64,000 bases of DNA from an uncultured Clostridia bacterium. Lineage in GTDB: Bacteria > Bacillota > Clostridia > Oscillospirales > Acutalibacteraceae. The DNA lies in NCBI GenBank assembly GCA_947625485.1, contig CANQOP010000006.1, positions 22,551-86,550 of the forward strand, in the 5' to 3' direction. The notes under the pieces were generated by a model that was not told the origin of the DNA, did not search any database, and saw only the letters and a list, made by a program, of their open reading frames with translations. Positions 42,040 to 50,734 of this stretch are shown one piece after another. How positions within the stretch are numbered: the first letter of the stretch is position 1; each line of letters starts with the position of its first letter. Both the position numbers and the translations under genes were made by a program.

Positions 42040-43284
42040 ATGATAGAAGTAGCAATAATGGGACACGGAGTGGTAGGCTCAGGCGTAGCCGAGATAATCA
42101 CAACACACAAAAGAAAACTCTTCTCCAGTATAGGAGAAGAAATACATATCAAGCATATTCTCGACCTAAGGGAATTTCCCGACTCCCCTCTTTGCGACAG
42201 ATTCACAAAAAGCTTTGAGGATATTATAAATGATGTCGAAGTAAGAGTTGTAGCCGAGGTTATGGGCGGAATCAATCCCGCCTACGACTACACGAAAAGG
42301 CTTTTAAAAGCAGGAAAAAGCGTAGTTACCTCCAACAAGGAGCTTGTCGCATCAAAGGGAGCGGAGCTCCTCCAGATTGCCAAAGAAAACAACGCAAACT
42401 TTCTTTTTGAAGCTTCCGTAGGCGGCGGTATTCCGATTATCCGTCCGCTAAGCCAGTGCCTTGTAGCAAATGAGGTTAAGGAGATTGCGGGAATACTAAA
42501 CGGAACGACCAATTTTATACTTACAAAAATGTTCGACGAGGGTATGGACTTTGACGCGGCTTTAAAGCTAGCTCAGGATTTAGGCTTTGCGGAAAGAAAT
42601 CCCGAGGCTGATGTCGAAGGTCACGACGCGTGCCGCAAAATCTGTATTCTCGCCTCGCTCGCGTTCGGAAAGCACGTCTACCCTGACAACATACATACTG
42701 AGGGTATTACGAAAATAACCCTTTCAGACGTCAAATACGCCGCTTCAAACGACTGTGTTATCAAGCTTATCGGCGACGTTAAAGTTCTCAATGACGGTAA
42801 AATGGACATCTTCGTTGCACCTATGCTCATAAATAAAAAAAGCCAGCTTGCGAACATCGACAACGAGTTCAACGGAATTATGGTTCGCGGCGACTGCACG
42901 GGCGACGTCGTTTTCTACGGAAAGGGCGCAGGCTCAATGCCGACGGCTTCCGCAGTCGTTGCCGATATCGTTGACTGTTGCAAGCATCTTAAGGCAAGAA
43001 AATATCTATTCTGGGCAGACAGCACCAACGATAACATTATCCCGTATAATAAATCGGAGACATCTGTTTACCTTCGCTTCTGCGCTGAGGACCCCGAGTC
43101 CGCTCTCATCAAGGTAAAAGATCTGTTTGGAGATATTAGGGTTCTCTCAATCGAAAATAAGGCTGAAAACGAATTTGCAGTTATTACACCCAAACTCTCA
43201 ATTGATAAAATCAGCGACTGTCTTTCAAAGCTTAATAATGACGGCGTAACAGTTCTCTCCAAAATCCGTATAGGAGATTTGTAA
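42040..43284 (+). CDS. hom: Homoserine dehydrogenase
   Basis: A 414-residue enzyme with NAD(P)-binding MGHGVVGSGVAE, the HDH core EASVGGGIPIIRPLSQ, NGTTNFILTKMF, and DVEGHDACRKICILA, plus a C-terminal ACT-like part. Reduces aspartate semialdehyde to homoserine for threonine and methionine. Followed by lysC after 77 bases, so the pair provides the shared aspartate pathway steps. Confidence 0.94.
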   Translation: MIEVAIMGHGVVGSGVAEIITTHKRKLFSSIGEEIHIKHILDLREFPDSPLCDRFTKSFEDIINDVEVRVVAEVMGGINPAYDYTKRLLKAGKSVVTSNKELVASKGAELLQIAKENNANFLFEASVGGGIPIIRPLSQCLVANEVKEIAGILNGTTNFILTKMFDEGMDFDAALKLAQDLGFAERNPEADVEGHDACRKICILASLAFGKHVYPDNIHTEGITKITLSDVKYAASNDCVIKLIGDVKVLNDGKMDIFVAPMLINKKSQLANIDNEFNGIMVRGDCTGDVVFYGKGAGSMPTASAVVADIVDCCKHLKARKYLFWADSTNDNIIPYNKSETSVYLRFCAEDPESALIKVKDLFGDIRVLSIENKAENEFAVITPKLSIDKISDCLSKLNNDGVTVLSKIRIGDL

Positions 43285-43361
43285 TTTATATTCAAACAAG
43301 CAATAAAACTTTATTTTTGTAATTGGGACATTGTACTCAATTAAGAAGAAGGAGTAATCAA

Positions 43362-44570
43362 ATGAGTTTAATTGTTCAGAAATTCGGCGGCACTTCCGTC
43401 GCAGATGCCGAGCGCATTTTTAACGTCGCGCGCATTGTCACGGAAACCTACGACAAGGGTAATGACGTCGTGGTTGTTGTATCTGCTCAGGGCGATACGA
43501 CCGACGACCTTATCGCCAAGGGAAACGAAATCAATCCCAACGCCTCGAAGCGCGAGCGGGATATGCTCGTATCGGCAGGTGAACAGATTTCTATTTCTCT
43601 GCTGGCTATGGCTATCGAAAAGCTCGGCTATCCCGTAGTTTCTCTCTTAGGCTGGCAGGCAGGCTTCCTCACCAGTTCATCCCACACAAGCGCGCGTATC
43701 AGACGCGTCACACCTAACCGAATCCGCAAGGAACTCGACAAAAAATGTATCGTTGTAGTTGCAGGGTTCCAGGGAATTTCAAGATACGACGATATCACCA
43801 CCCTCGGCAGAGGAGGTTCGGACACGTCGGCAGTTGCGATAGCGGCGGCTATGCACGCTGATCTGTGCCAGATTTACACGGACGTTGAAGGCGTTTATAC
43901 CGCCGACCCGAGAAAGGTCCCGAATGCCAAAAAGCTCAAGGACATTTCCTACGATGAGATGCTTGAGCTCGCCACTCTCGGCGCTCAGGTACTAAACAAC
44001 CGTTCGGTTGAAATGGCTAAAAAATACAACATTGAGCTGGAGGTGCTCTCAAGTCTCGTAAAGGCGCCCGGCACTATAGTAAAGGAGAAGAGTAAAATGG
44101 AGAAAATGTTAATAAGCGGTGTCGCTAAGGACACAGACGTAGCGCGAGTTTCTGTAATCGGTGTTCCCGACTCCCCGGGATTTGCCTTTAAAATGTTTTC
44201 AAAGCTCTCGGCTAAGAACATTAACGTTGATATTATCCTCCAGTCTATCGGCAGGGACGGCAAAAAGGACATCTCCTTCACGGTAGCCGCAGACAGAGCG
44301 GACGATGTAAAAACGGCTCTCAAGGATTATGTAGAGAACATCGGCGCTAAGGATTTAATCTGCAACACAGAGGTCGCTAAAATTTCTATAGTCGGCGCAG
44401 GTATGGAAAGTCATGCCGGCGTTGCTACAAAGATGTTTGAGGCGCTTTACGACGCACAGATAAATATTCAGATGATTGCTACATCAGAAATCAAGGTTTC
44501 CGTGCTTATCGACAAAAATGATGCCGACCGCGCGGTATCCGCAATTCACGAAAAGTTTTTTGAGGAATAA
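43362..44570 (+). CDS. lysC: Aspartokinase
   Basis: A 402-residue aspartate kinase: VQKFGGTSVAD at the start, VVSAQGDTTDDLI, GRGGSDTSAVA, YTDVEGVYTADPR, and two C-terminal ACT domains (LISGVAKDTDVARVSVIG, KISIVGAGMESHAG) that normally bind lysine and threonine. ATG at 43362 after AAGGAG. Confidence 0.95.
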   Translation: MSLIVQKFGGTSVADAERIFNVARIVTETYDKGNDVVVVVSAQGDTTDDLIAKGNEINPNASKRERDMLVSAGEQISISLLAMAIEKLGYPVVSLLGWQAGFLTSSSHTSARIRRVTPNRIRKELDKKCIVVVAGFQGISRYDDITTLGRGGSDTSAVAIAAAMHADLCQIYTDVEGVYTADPRKVPNAKKLKDISYDEMLELATLGAQVLNNRSVEMAKKYNIELEVLSSLVKAPGTIVKEKSKMEKMLISGVAKDTDVARVSVIGVPDSPGFAFKMFSKLSAKNINVDIILQSIGRDGKKDISFTVAADRADDVKTALKDYVENIGAKDLICNTEVAKISIVGAGMESHAGVATKMFEALYDAQINIQMIATSEIKVSVLIDKNDADRAVSAIHEKFFEE

Positions 44571-44588
44571 TCAATACACACAATTTTT

Positions 44589-44613
44589 GGGGTGTCCGAT
44601 TGACACCCCTTTT
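44589..44613 (+). terminator. Terminator after lysC
   Basis: GGGGTGTC/GACACCCC stem, loop CGATT, then TTTT, 18 bases past the stop. Confidence 0.85.
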
Positions 44614-44708
44614 GCTTACCCTCTGACCACGTTTTTGTTGACAAATATAGAGAATAATAGTATTCTAAATATAATAACGATTAAAGTTTAGGAAAAGGAA
44701 ACGGTATT

Positions 44709-45488
44709 ATGAAATGTTATAATTGCGGCAGCGATTTTGAAGGAAATTTCTGTCCCAGGTGCGGCGCTCGCGCGAAAAGTACTTCCGCTCAGGAAAATCC
44801 GTATGAACATAATTATACTCAGGTAAATAATTATCAGCCTGCCGATGACCATCAGCCCCCTACAGACTATCGGCAGACTCAGAATTGTCAACCGCAGGAA
44901 ACCTGTCCTCAAAACTACGTTCAGCCTCTGCAATATGTGCCTCAGGTGCCTGCAAATCAAGGTATGAGCGGCGGCAAAATTGCGGCTTTGATAATAAGCA
45001 TTCTTTTTGGCGTAATACTCATTTTTTGCGCTATACCGTTTGGTTGCATTATGTGTCTTAGCGGAATCGAAAACAGGTATAGTGACTCACATATCGACTC
45101 CTCATACTACGGCATGGGAAGCAGCGTAAACGCGGGAAATTTCGTATACAGCTTGACCTCGGCTGAATACAGCAACACCTATAACGGGAAAAAGGCGGAC
45201 GACGGCAAGCAATTTGTAACAGTCAATATTGAGGTTCGGAATACATCCGATGAGCTTTTTTCTAACACGGTATATTACACGCTCTACGACAACAATTACC
45301 TTACAAACGAGATAGACACCACCTTCCCCGAATATGACAGCATAACCCTCCCTCCCGGCAAAATAGGAAGCTTTAAAATCGTATACGAGATTTCAAAGCA
45401 ACCTGAGTCTCTGGAGCTGTTTATGGAGACAGAAGAGGACGACGAACCGTATGGTGAATATAAATTCACCTTTACAATAGACGATTAA
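44709..45488 (+). CDS. Zinc-ribbon, single-pass membrane protein with DUF4352-like domain
   Basis: A 259-residue protein: N-terminal zinc ribbon (CYNCGSDFEGNFCPRCGARAK, four Cys), a Gln/Pro/Tyr/Asn-rich linker (about 30-85), a membrane helix (about 92-118), and an outer immunoglobulin-like domain with FVTVNIEVRNTSDEL, of the DUF4352 type. Role unknown; such proteins are common in Firmicutes. Monocistronic between two terminators. Confidence 0.75.
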   Translation: MKCYNCGSDFEGNFCPRCGARAKSTSAQENPYEHNYTQVNNYQPADDHQPPTDYRQTQNCQPQETCPQNYVQPLQYVPQVPANQGMSGGKIAALIISILFGVILIFCAIPFGCIMCLSGIENRYSDSHIDSSYYGMGSSVNAGNFVYSLTSAEYSNTYNGKKADDGKQFVTVNIEVRNTSDELFSNTVYYTLYDNNYLTNEIDTTFPEYDSITLPPGKIGSFKIVYEISKQPESLELFMETEEDDEPYGEYKFTFTIDD

Positions 45489-45501
45489 ATAAGATAATAC
45501 T

Positions 45502-45542
45502 AAAAACGGGAAGACAGCTTTTAATCTGTCTTCCCGTTTTTT
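45502..45542. terminator. Bidirectional terminator between convergent genes
   Basis: AAAACGGGAAGACAG pairs with CTGTCTTCCCGTTTT around CTTTTAAT, serving both the zinc-ribbon gene and the convergent Na/Pi transporter gene. Confidence 0.85.
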
Positions 45543-45558
45543 ATTCATTTTATAATCT

Positions 45559-47220
45559 TTATCCGTTCAACGCGGGAGCGCTGTGGTGCTTATACGGAAT
45601 ACAGAAAGCAACCGTAACGGCGTGATCTCCAACGCGCTCCAGGTTGGTAAGCAGCTCGATAAAAATCGCTCCGGCCTCGGCACTGCACTCGCCCTTTGAA
45701 AGACGTCTGATGTGATTTTGTCTGAAAAGCTCGCAATACTCGTCAATTTGGTCCTCGGCACTGAGCACCGCCTCGGTAAGGCTCGGATCCTTTGTCTGGG
45801 TGGTAAACATATAGAAACTGTCCTCGAGAATCTGCTGAACGGTCTCGCAGAGAACCCTAAGCTCCTTCATAGCCGTATCGGTGAGGTTGATTTTGCCGTT
45901 CATAATCTTCTGAGCCGCCTCGCAGATATTCTCGCTGCGGTCTCCTATACGCTCGAGGTCCTGTATAGCGTTATACATCGCGCCCATAACCTTGCGGTCA
46001 TAGTCCATAATATCAAGACCGTTGATTTTAACTATATATTTGGTTATGCTGTGCGTAAGCTTGTCCACAACCTTTTCATTCTCAACCACTCTGGAGATAG
46101 CCTTCGAGTCCTTATTAAGCACAGCCTCCAAAGCCATATCAAAGCTTGCTCTCGCAAGGCTCGCGAGTCTCGCGCATTCCTTCTCGGTCTGCTGCACAGC
46201 AAACGGAGGAGCGGTAAGGATACGGGAATCGAGGTAAACGGTAATCCCGTCCTCCTCGTCTTCGTCCTTATCGGGCACGATAAGCTTGGTAAGCTTAATG
46301 AGAGGTGTGGAGAAAGGAAGAAGTATAACCGTTCTCGCAACGTTAAATGTAATATGTACAGCCGAAATCTGAGCAGCGGTATTATTCGGAATAAGGGAAG
46401 TAAATATGTGGGTAACCGAGTACGGAGTGAAGTCTAAAAGCATGGTAACGCCCGAAAGCAGAAGAGCAGCGATAAGGCTCGTTAGGAAGTTACACAGAGC
46501 CGCCTGTTTGCTCTCGCGGTTAGCGCCCGCAGCCGACAGGAACACGGGCATACACGCACCGACATTCATACCAAAAATTATATAGACGCTGTCCTCGAGG
46601 CTGACAACTCCGCTCATTCCCAGCGCCATAAGTATACCGACAGAAGCCGAGGAACTCTGAATAATGCCTGTAAAAATCATACCCACGAGCAGCCCGAGTA
46701 TCGGGTGAGCGAGCGTTGATACGGCGTTAGCGAATACATCGGACTCCTTGAGAAAACCGAAGTTGTCGCTCATCATAGTCATACCCTGGAAGAGTATACC
46801 GAAGCCTGCGGCAATCTGACCGTAGTAGCGGTAGTTATTCTTTTTTGCGAAGGTGATAACCGCCGCACCCGCAAAGGTGAAGATTGGGACTATCGCTTTA
46901 ATGTCGATTGAAAGGAGAAGAGAGGTAGCTGTTGTACCGATTTTGGAACCGAACATAATGCCGACTGACTGGTAAATATCCATAAGTCCCGCGTTTATAA
47001 ATCCGACAACCATTGCGTCAGTGGCAGAAGAACTCTGTATAACAGCAGTAACGAGCAAGCCGACAAGCATCGCGATAAACTTGTTGCTTGTAATTTTTTC
47101 GAGCAGAGTGCGCAGCTTGGAGCCTGCGGCGAGCTCGAGACCCTCGCCCATCAACTTCATTCCCATAAGGAACAGTCCAAGACCACCCGCAACACTTATC
47201 ACCTTGAAAACAATGTCCAC
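45559..47220 (-). CDS. Na/Pi-cotransporter family protein with PhoU-like domain (1)
   Basis: A 553-residue membrane protein. Two inverted repeats of the NaPi-II core carry the QSSS motifs (VIQSSSATDAMVVGF about 62, GIIQSSSASVGILMAL about 185). The C-terminal third (about 340-550) is a PhoU-like helical domain (YNAIQDLERIGDRSENICEAA, ELLTNLERVGDHAVTVA). Probably phosphate import or its regulation. A second member is at 60495-62258; the pair may differ in affinity or regulation. Confidence 0.88.
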   Translation of the reverse strand: MDIVFKVISVAGGLGLFLMGMKLMGEGLELAAGSKLRTLLEKITSNKFIAMLVGLLVTAVIQSSSATDAMVVGFINAGLMDIYQSVGIMFGSKIGTTATSLLLSIDIKAIVPIFTFAGAAVITFAKKNNYRYYGQIAAGFGILFQGMTMMSDNFGFLKESDVFANAVSTLAHPILGLLVGMIFTGIIQSSSASVGILMALGMSGVVSLEDSVYIIFGMNVGACMPVFLSAAGANRESKQAALCNFLTSLIAALLLSGVTMLLDFTPYSVTHIFTSLIPNNTAAQISAVHITFNVARTVILLPFSTPLIKLTKLIVPDKDEDEEDGITVYLDSRILTAPPFAVQQTEKECARLASLARASFDMALEAVLNKDSKAISRVVENEKVVDKLTHSITKYIVKINGLDIMDYDRKVMGAMYNAIQDLERIGDRSENICEAAQKIMNGKINLTDTAMKELRVLCETVQQILEDSFYMFTTQTKDPSLTEAVLSAEDQIDEYCELFRQNHIRRLSKGECSAEAGAIFIELLTNLERVGDHAVTVAFCIPYKHHSAPALNG

Positions 47221-47449
47221 AATTATTTCCTCCTGATAAGGATAATTTATATTTTTTTAATTTGGCAGTATTACCGAAAAAATGTCAATTTCCACCATTT
47301 TCTATAATAATATAGTTTTTTTCAATATTTATTCTATTACAGAATTATAATAAAAAATTTTATTATTTTCGTGAACTTTATCCACGCAAAGTTAGGGCAG
47401 TTTTTCCTATCAGAACGCTATGCGCTCTGCCCGAAAACAGACAATAAAA

Positions 47450-47473
47450 ATGGCTGTTGTATTAAACAGCCAT
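47450..47473 (-). terminator. Terminator of rqcH
   Basis: ATGGCTGTT/AACAGCCAT stem with six-base loop, then TTTTTATTGT on the minus strand, ten bases past the stop. Confidence 0.85.
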
Positions 47474-47482
47474 AATCAATAA

Positions 47483-49243
47483 TTATTCGGTTGCAAGCGG
47501 CTGTTCAGGTAGCCGCGGGTCCACATATACTGTCTTGTTGTTCACGAAGATAACCATACCCGGTTTTGCTCCGTTCGGCTTTGAAACGTGCTTTATGAGA
47601 GTGTAGTCAACAGGAACGTTGGTGCTTTCCTTTGCCCTGCTGTGATAGGCGGCGATTCCCGCTCCCTCGATAATCGCTGTATCCGTAATTTCCTTTCCCT
47701 CGGTCACAACAATCGTATGAGAACCCGGAATATCCTTCGTATGGAACCACATATCGCGGTTATTCGCGGTTTTTAGAGTTAGCTGGTCGTTCTGCCTGTT
47801 GTTCCTCCCGACGAGCACCTTAAAACCGTCGGACGTTTTATACTCAAGAGGCGGAAGCTGAGCAGACTTTTTTTGAGCGGTACGCGGTTTCTTTATATAT
47901 CCCTGCTCTATAAACTCAAGGCGAATCTGATTGAGCTCCTTCTCGCTCGTTGCGCGCGAAAGCACATCTCTTAAAGATTCTAGGTATATGAGCTCCTGCT
48001 CCGCCTTTTCTATCTGGACGGAAAGTACCTGCTGAGCCGTTTTTGCCCTGTTATAATCCTTATAAAACTTCTGAGCATTCTGAGCCGGAGAAATCGCGGG
48101 ATTGAGCTTTATTTCAATAGGAGCGTTATTCTCGTCGTAAAAATTCTCGACCGTCACGCTCGACGCGCCGCGCTCTATACGATAAAGATTTGCCTGCAAT
48201 AAATCGCCCTGTATTCTGAGCTTTTCGCGGTCGGCGGTAGACGCAAGCTCCTGCCTCTGCACGTTTATTTTATTCGTTGTGCGGTGAATGAGATTTGTAA
48301 GAACGCGCGAAAGGTCGGCGGCTTTAACCCTCATTCTGTCGGCAGAGTCGCGCTCAATATAGTAGCTGTCGAGCAGCTTGGAGAAGCTCCCGCACTCCCT
48401 GCTCTCGACGAGATTACCGTACTGACTGACGGGCATAAAGCATATATCGAACGGCTTTCTGTCGCCCTTATGGTAGAGCATAAGCGGAGTACCCTTTGAA
48501 ACGAGCACCATATCGGAAAGGTGTAAAATCATCTCGGTAAGTCTTTCCCTATCGACTTGTGACAGAGTTTTATTGCTCTCCTCCCTGCCTTTAAGCAGCT
48601 TATACTCCAGCTCACGGCACACTATCGGAGAAATGCCCTGAACCGCGCTTAGAATAGCCTTATTCAGCGGTTTTTCGTCCTCGGCGGAGACAATCCTGTC
48701 CACGACCTTTTGCGCGTCTGTAAGCAAAATATTTAGCTTATCCTGCTCGGGCGGATATTCGTACTTTATGTTCGGCAGGACAAGCCGTTGGGACGACATT
48801 GTAAGGTCTACGCGTTTGAGCGCGTCAATAATAACACCGTTTTCGTCAACAAAAATAACGTTGCTGTACTTTCCCATTATTTCGACAATGACAGTTATTC
48901 CCGCCTTATCGCCCAGCTCGTTTGTGCACTCGAAGTCAAAGCTCACGACGCGGTCCAGTCCGTACTGGCGTATATCGAGCAGCTTTCCGCCTCCGAGGCG
49001 CTTTCGCATAAGCATACATAGCATAGGCGGAGTTGCGGGATTTTCAACGCTGTATTCGGTAAAATGCACGCGCGGAGAATTTGCGCGCGTCGAAATAAGC
49101 AAACGGCGGTTGCCGCTGTGCGTGCGCAGGACTATTATTATTTCATCACGGTTCGGCTGATAAATCTGATACACACGCGACCCGAGCGCTTCCGACTTCA
49201 GCTCGTTTACGACGTGGTGCAGCATCATTCCGTCCAATGCCAT
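47483..49243 (-). CDS. rqcH: RqcH/NFACT-family ribosome quality control protein
   Basis: A 586-residue NFACT protein: NFACT-N with DGMMLHHVVNELKSE and GLDRVVSFDFE (Asp-Arg about 97-98, needed for Ala-tail addition in known RqcH), coiled-coil central section (about 280-440), and NFACT-R domain with KVLVGRNNRQND and DMWFHTKDIPGSH. It binds stalled 50S subunits with peptidyl-tRNA and recruits tRNA-Ala. Older annotations call it fibronectin-binding protein. Confidence 0.93.
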   Translation of the reverse strand: MALDGMMLHHVVNELKSEALGSRVYQIYQPNRDEIIIVLRTHSGNRRLLISTRANSPRVHFTEYSVENPATPPMLCMLMRKRLGGGKLLDIRQYGLDRVVSFDFECTNELGDKAGITVIVEIMGKYSNVIFVDENGVIIDALKRVDLTMSSQRLVLPNIKYEYPPEQDKLNILLTDAQKVVDRIVSAEDEKPLNKAILSAVQGISPIVCRELEYKLLKGREESNKTLSQVDRERLTEMILHLSDMVLVSKGTPLMLYHKGDRKPFDICFMPVSQYGNLVESRECGSFSKLLDSYYIERDSADRMRVKAADLSRVLTNLIHRTTNKINVQRQELASTADREKLRIQGDLLQANLYRIERGASSVTVENFYDENNAPIEIKLNPAISPAQNAQKFYKDYNRAKTAQQVLSVQIEKAEQELIYLESLRDVLSRATSEKELNQIRLEFIEQGYIKKPRTAQKKSAQLPPLEYKTSDGFKVLVGRNNRQNDQLTLKTANNRDMWFHTKDIPGSHTIVVTEGKEITDTAIIEGAGIAAYHSRAKESTNVPVDYTLIKHVSKPNGAKPGMVIFVNNKTVYVDPRLPEQPLATE

Positions 49244-49340
49244 TTATATCACCTTTACTTTACAAGAAAGCGTGCGTTGCACGCTCTTCTCACCCATAGC
49301 ACACTGCTGCGCAGCAGCAAACTGTGCGGAAAAATACAAA

Positions 49341-49823
49341 TTACTTATGGTACCTTCCGTTTGTCTGAATTTCAAACGCGCGGTAAATCTGCTCTGCGAG
49401 TATAACGCGCGCCATTTGATGCGGAAATGTCATTTTGCTTACGGACAGCCTGAAGTCTGCTCTCGCTTTTACTTCGTCCGAAAGTCCCCAGCTTCCTCCG
49501 ATTATAAAGTCGACGTTGCTCTTTCCCGACAGAGCGGCGTCAGACAGTTTTTCTGAAAGTTCCGGCGAGCTGAGCTGTCTGCCCTCTATGCACATCGCAA
49601 CAACGTAGGAATTGTTCGATATTTTTTCAAGTATCCGCCTGCCCTCGGCTGAAAGAATTGCACCGATTTGCGAGGAATTCGGGTTACCCTGAGCTTTCTC
49701 CTCGTCGAGCTCAATTATATTGAATTTGCAGAAAGCGGACAGCCTTTTACGGTACTCCGCTATTGCGTCCGTCCAATATTTTTCCTTAATTTTACCGATA
49801 CAAATTATATTTACCGTCTGCAT
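49341..49823 (-). CDS. rlmH: 23S rRNA (pseudouridine-1915 N3) methyltransferase
   Basis: A 160-residue SPOUT methyltransferase; I see FIIGGSWGLSDEV, MTFPHQMARVILAEQIYRA and the C-terminal NGRYHK, all typical of RlmH. ATG start. Follows the WalJ-like gene by seven bases. Confidence 0.95.
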   Translation of the reverse strand: MQTVNIICIGKIKEKYWTDAIAEYRKRLSAFCKFNIIELDEEKAQGNPNSSQIGAILSAEGRRILEKISNNSYVVAMCIEGRQLSSPELSEKLSDAALSGKSNVDFIIGGSWGLSDEVKARADFRLSVSKMTFPHQMARVILAEQIYRAFEIQTNGRYHK

Positions 49824-49830
49824 AAATACC

Positions 49831-50619
49831 TCAGAAAATCACGGCGGTACCGTCGCTCTCGGACGGAACAGCCGCAAGCGTGAAGTCCACGCCCTGCTTC
49901 ATACCCACGCTTGCAAGCGTGTTAAGGCTCGTGTTTACAGCAAGCTCGGGAATATTATTATTCTCGGAAATATGTCCGAGCATAATACGAAAATTTCCGC
50001 AGCGGATAAAATCCGCAAGCTCCTCCGCGCACGCGTCGTTTGAAAGATGACCGCGGTCGGAAAGTATGCGCGCCTTTGTCATAGGCGGATAATAGCCGTT
50101 TCTGAGCATCTGAATATCGTGATTGGATTCGACCACAGAAAAGTCGCTCGTCCTGAGCAGTTCGCGCACTTCGTCGGTCATAACTCCGAGGTCTGTCGCA
50201 ATTGTCGCGCGTCGTCCGTCCGAGGTAAAAACCTGATAGCAGCAGCTCTCCCGAGCGTCGTGCGGTGTATTACAGCGCACGACCTTCATATTTCCCACAA
50301 CTGTTTCGTCAGAAATTACATCTGTCGAGATTTCAGGGGAAATATAGCCCTTCTCCTCCATAGCGCTGAGCGTGCCCTCGCTGGCGTAGACCTTTATTTT
50401 ATGTTTCTTAGCGAAAACGCGCAAGCCCTGACAGTGGTCAACGTGCTCGTGTGTTATGAAAACTGCGCCTATTGAGCTGATATTAATGCCGTTTAAAGCG
50501 ATTTTCTCCTCGAGCTGCCTGCAGGTTCGTCCTGCGTCAATAAGCACACCCTCGCCCGACGAGCCTATGTAATAGCTGTTACCCTTGCTCCCCGAAAAAA
50601 GCGGTACCACCTTAGCCAA
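49831..50619 (-). CDS. MBL-fold metallohydrolase (WalJ/YycJ-like)
   Basis: A 262-residue metallo-beta-lactamase-fold protein: FSGSKGNSYYIG at the start, metal-binding HEHVDH motif, LSDRGHLSN and MLGHISENNN. WalJ/YycJ is linked with cell-wall and DNA-replication coordination in Firmicutes. Start set to TTG 50619, six bases after GGGGAG; a TTG six codons earlier lacks a site. In many relatives rlmH lies near this gene, as here. Confidence 0.85.
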   Translation of the reverse strand: MAKVVPLFSGSKGNSYYIGSSGEGVLIDAGRTCRQLEEKIALNGINISSIGAVFITHEHVDHCQGLRVFAKKHKIKVYASEGTLSAMEEKGYISPEISTDVISDETVVGNMKVVRCNTPHDARESCCYQVFTSDGRRATIATDLGVMTDEVRELLRTSDFSVVESNHDIQMLRNGYYPPMTKARILSDRGHLSNDACAEELADFIRCGNFRIMLGHISENNNIPELAVNTSLNTLASVGMKQGVDFTLAAVPSESDGTAVIF

Positions 50620-50702
50620 ATCTATCTCCCCGTTCAATAAATTAATCTATTGAAATTATACCATAGTTCTCATAGGTTTTCAATCCGATATGTACAAAAG
50701 AC

Positions 50703-50726
50703 GACTGATGACCTAAGTCACCAATC
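50703..50726 (-). terminator. Terminator after the DUF4179 gene
   Basis: GATTGGTGAC can pair with GTCATCAGTC (two G-U) around TTAG, followed by GTCTTTTG on the minus strand. Its sequence resembles the murA terminator at 53156-53185. Confidence 0.6.
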
Positions 50727-50734
50727 GGCTTAAT

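Noticed and set aside
45712..46437. Open frame of 241 codons on the plus strand inside the Na/Pi transporter gene
   Set aside because: Complement of a well-conserved gene; no family sense and no ribosome binding site.
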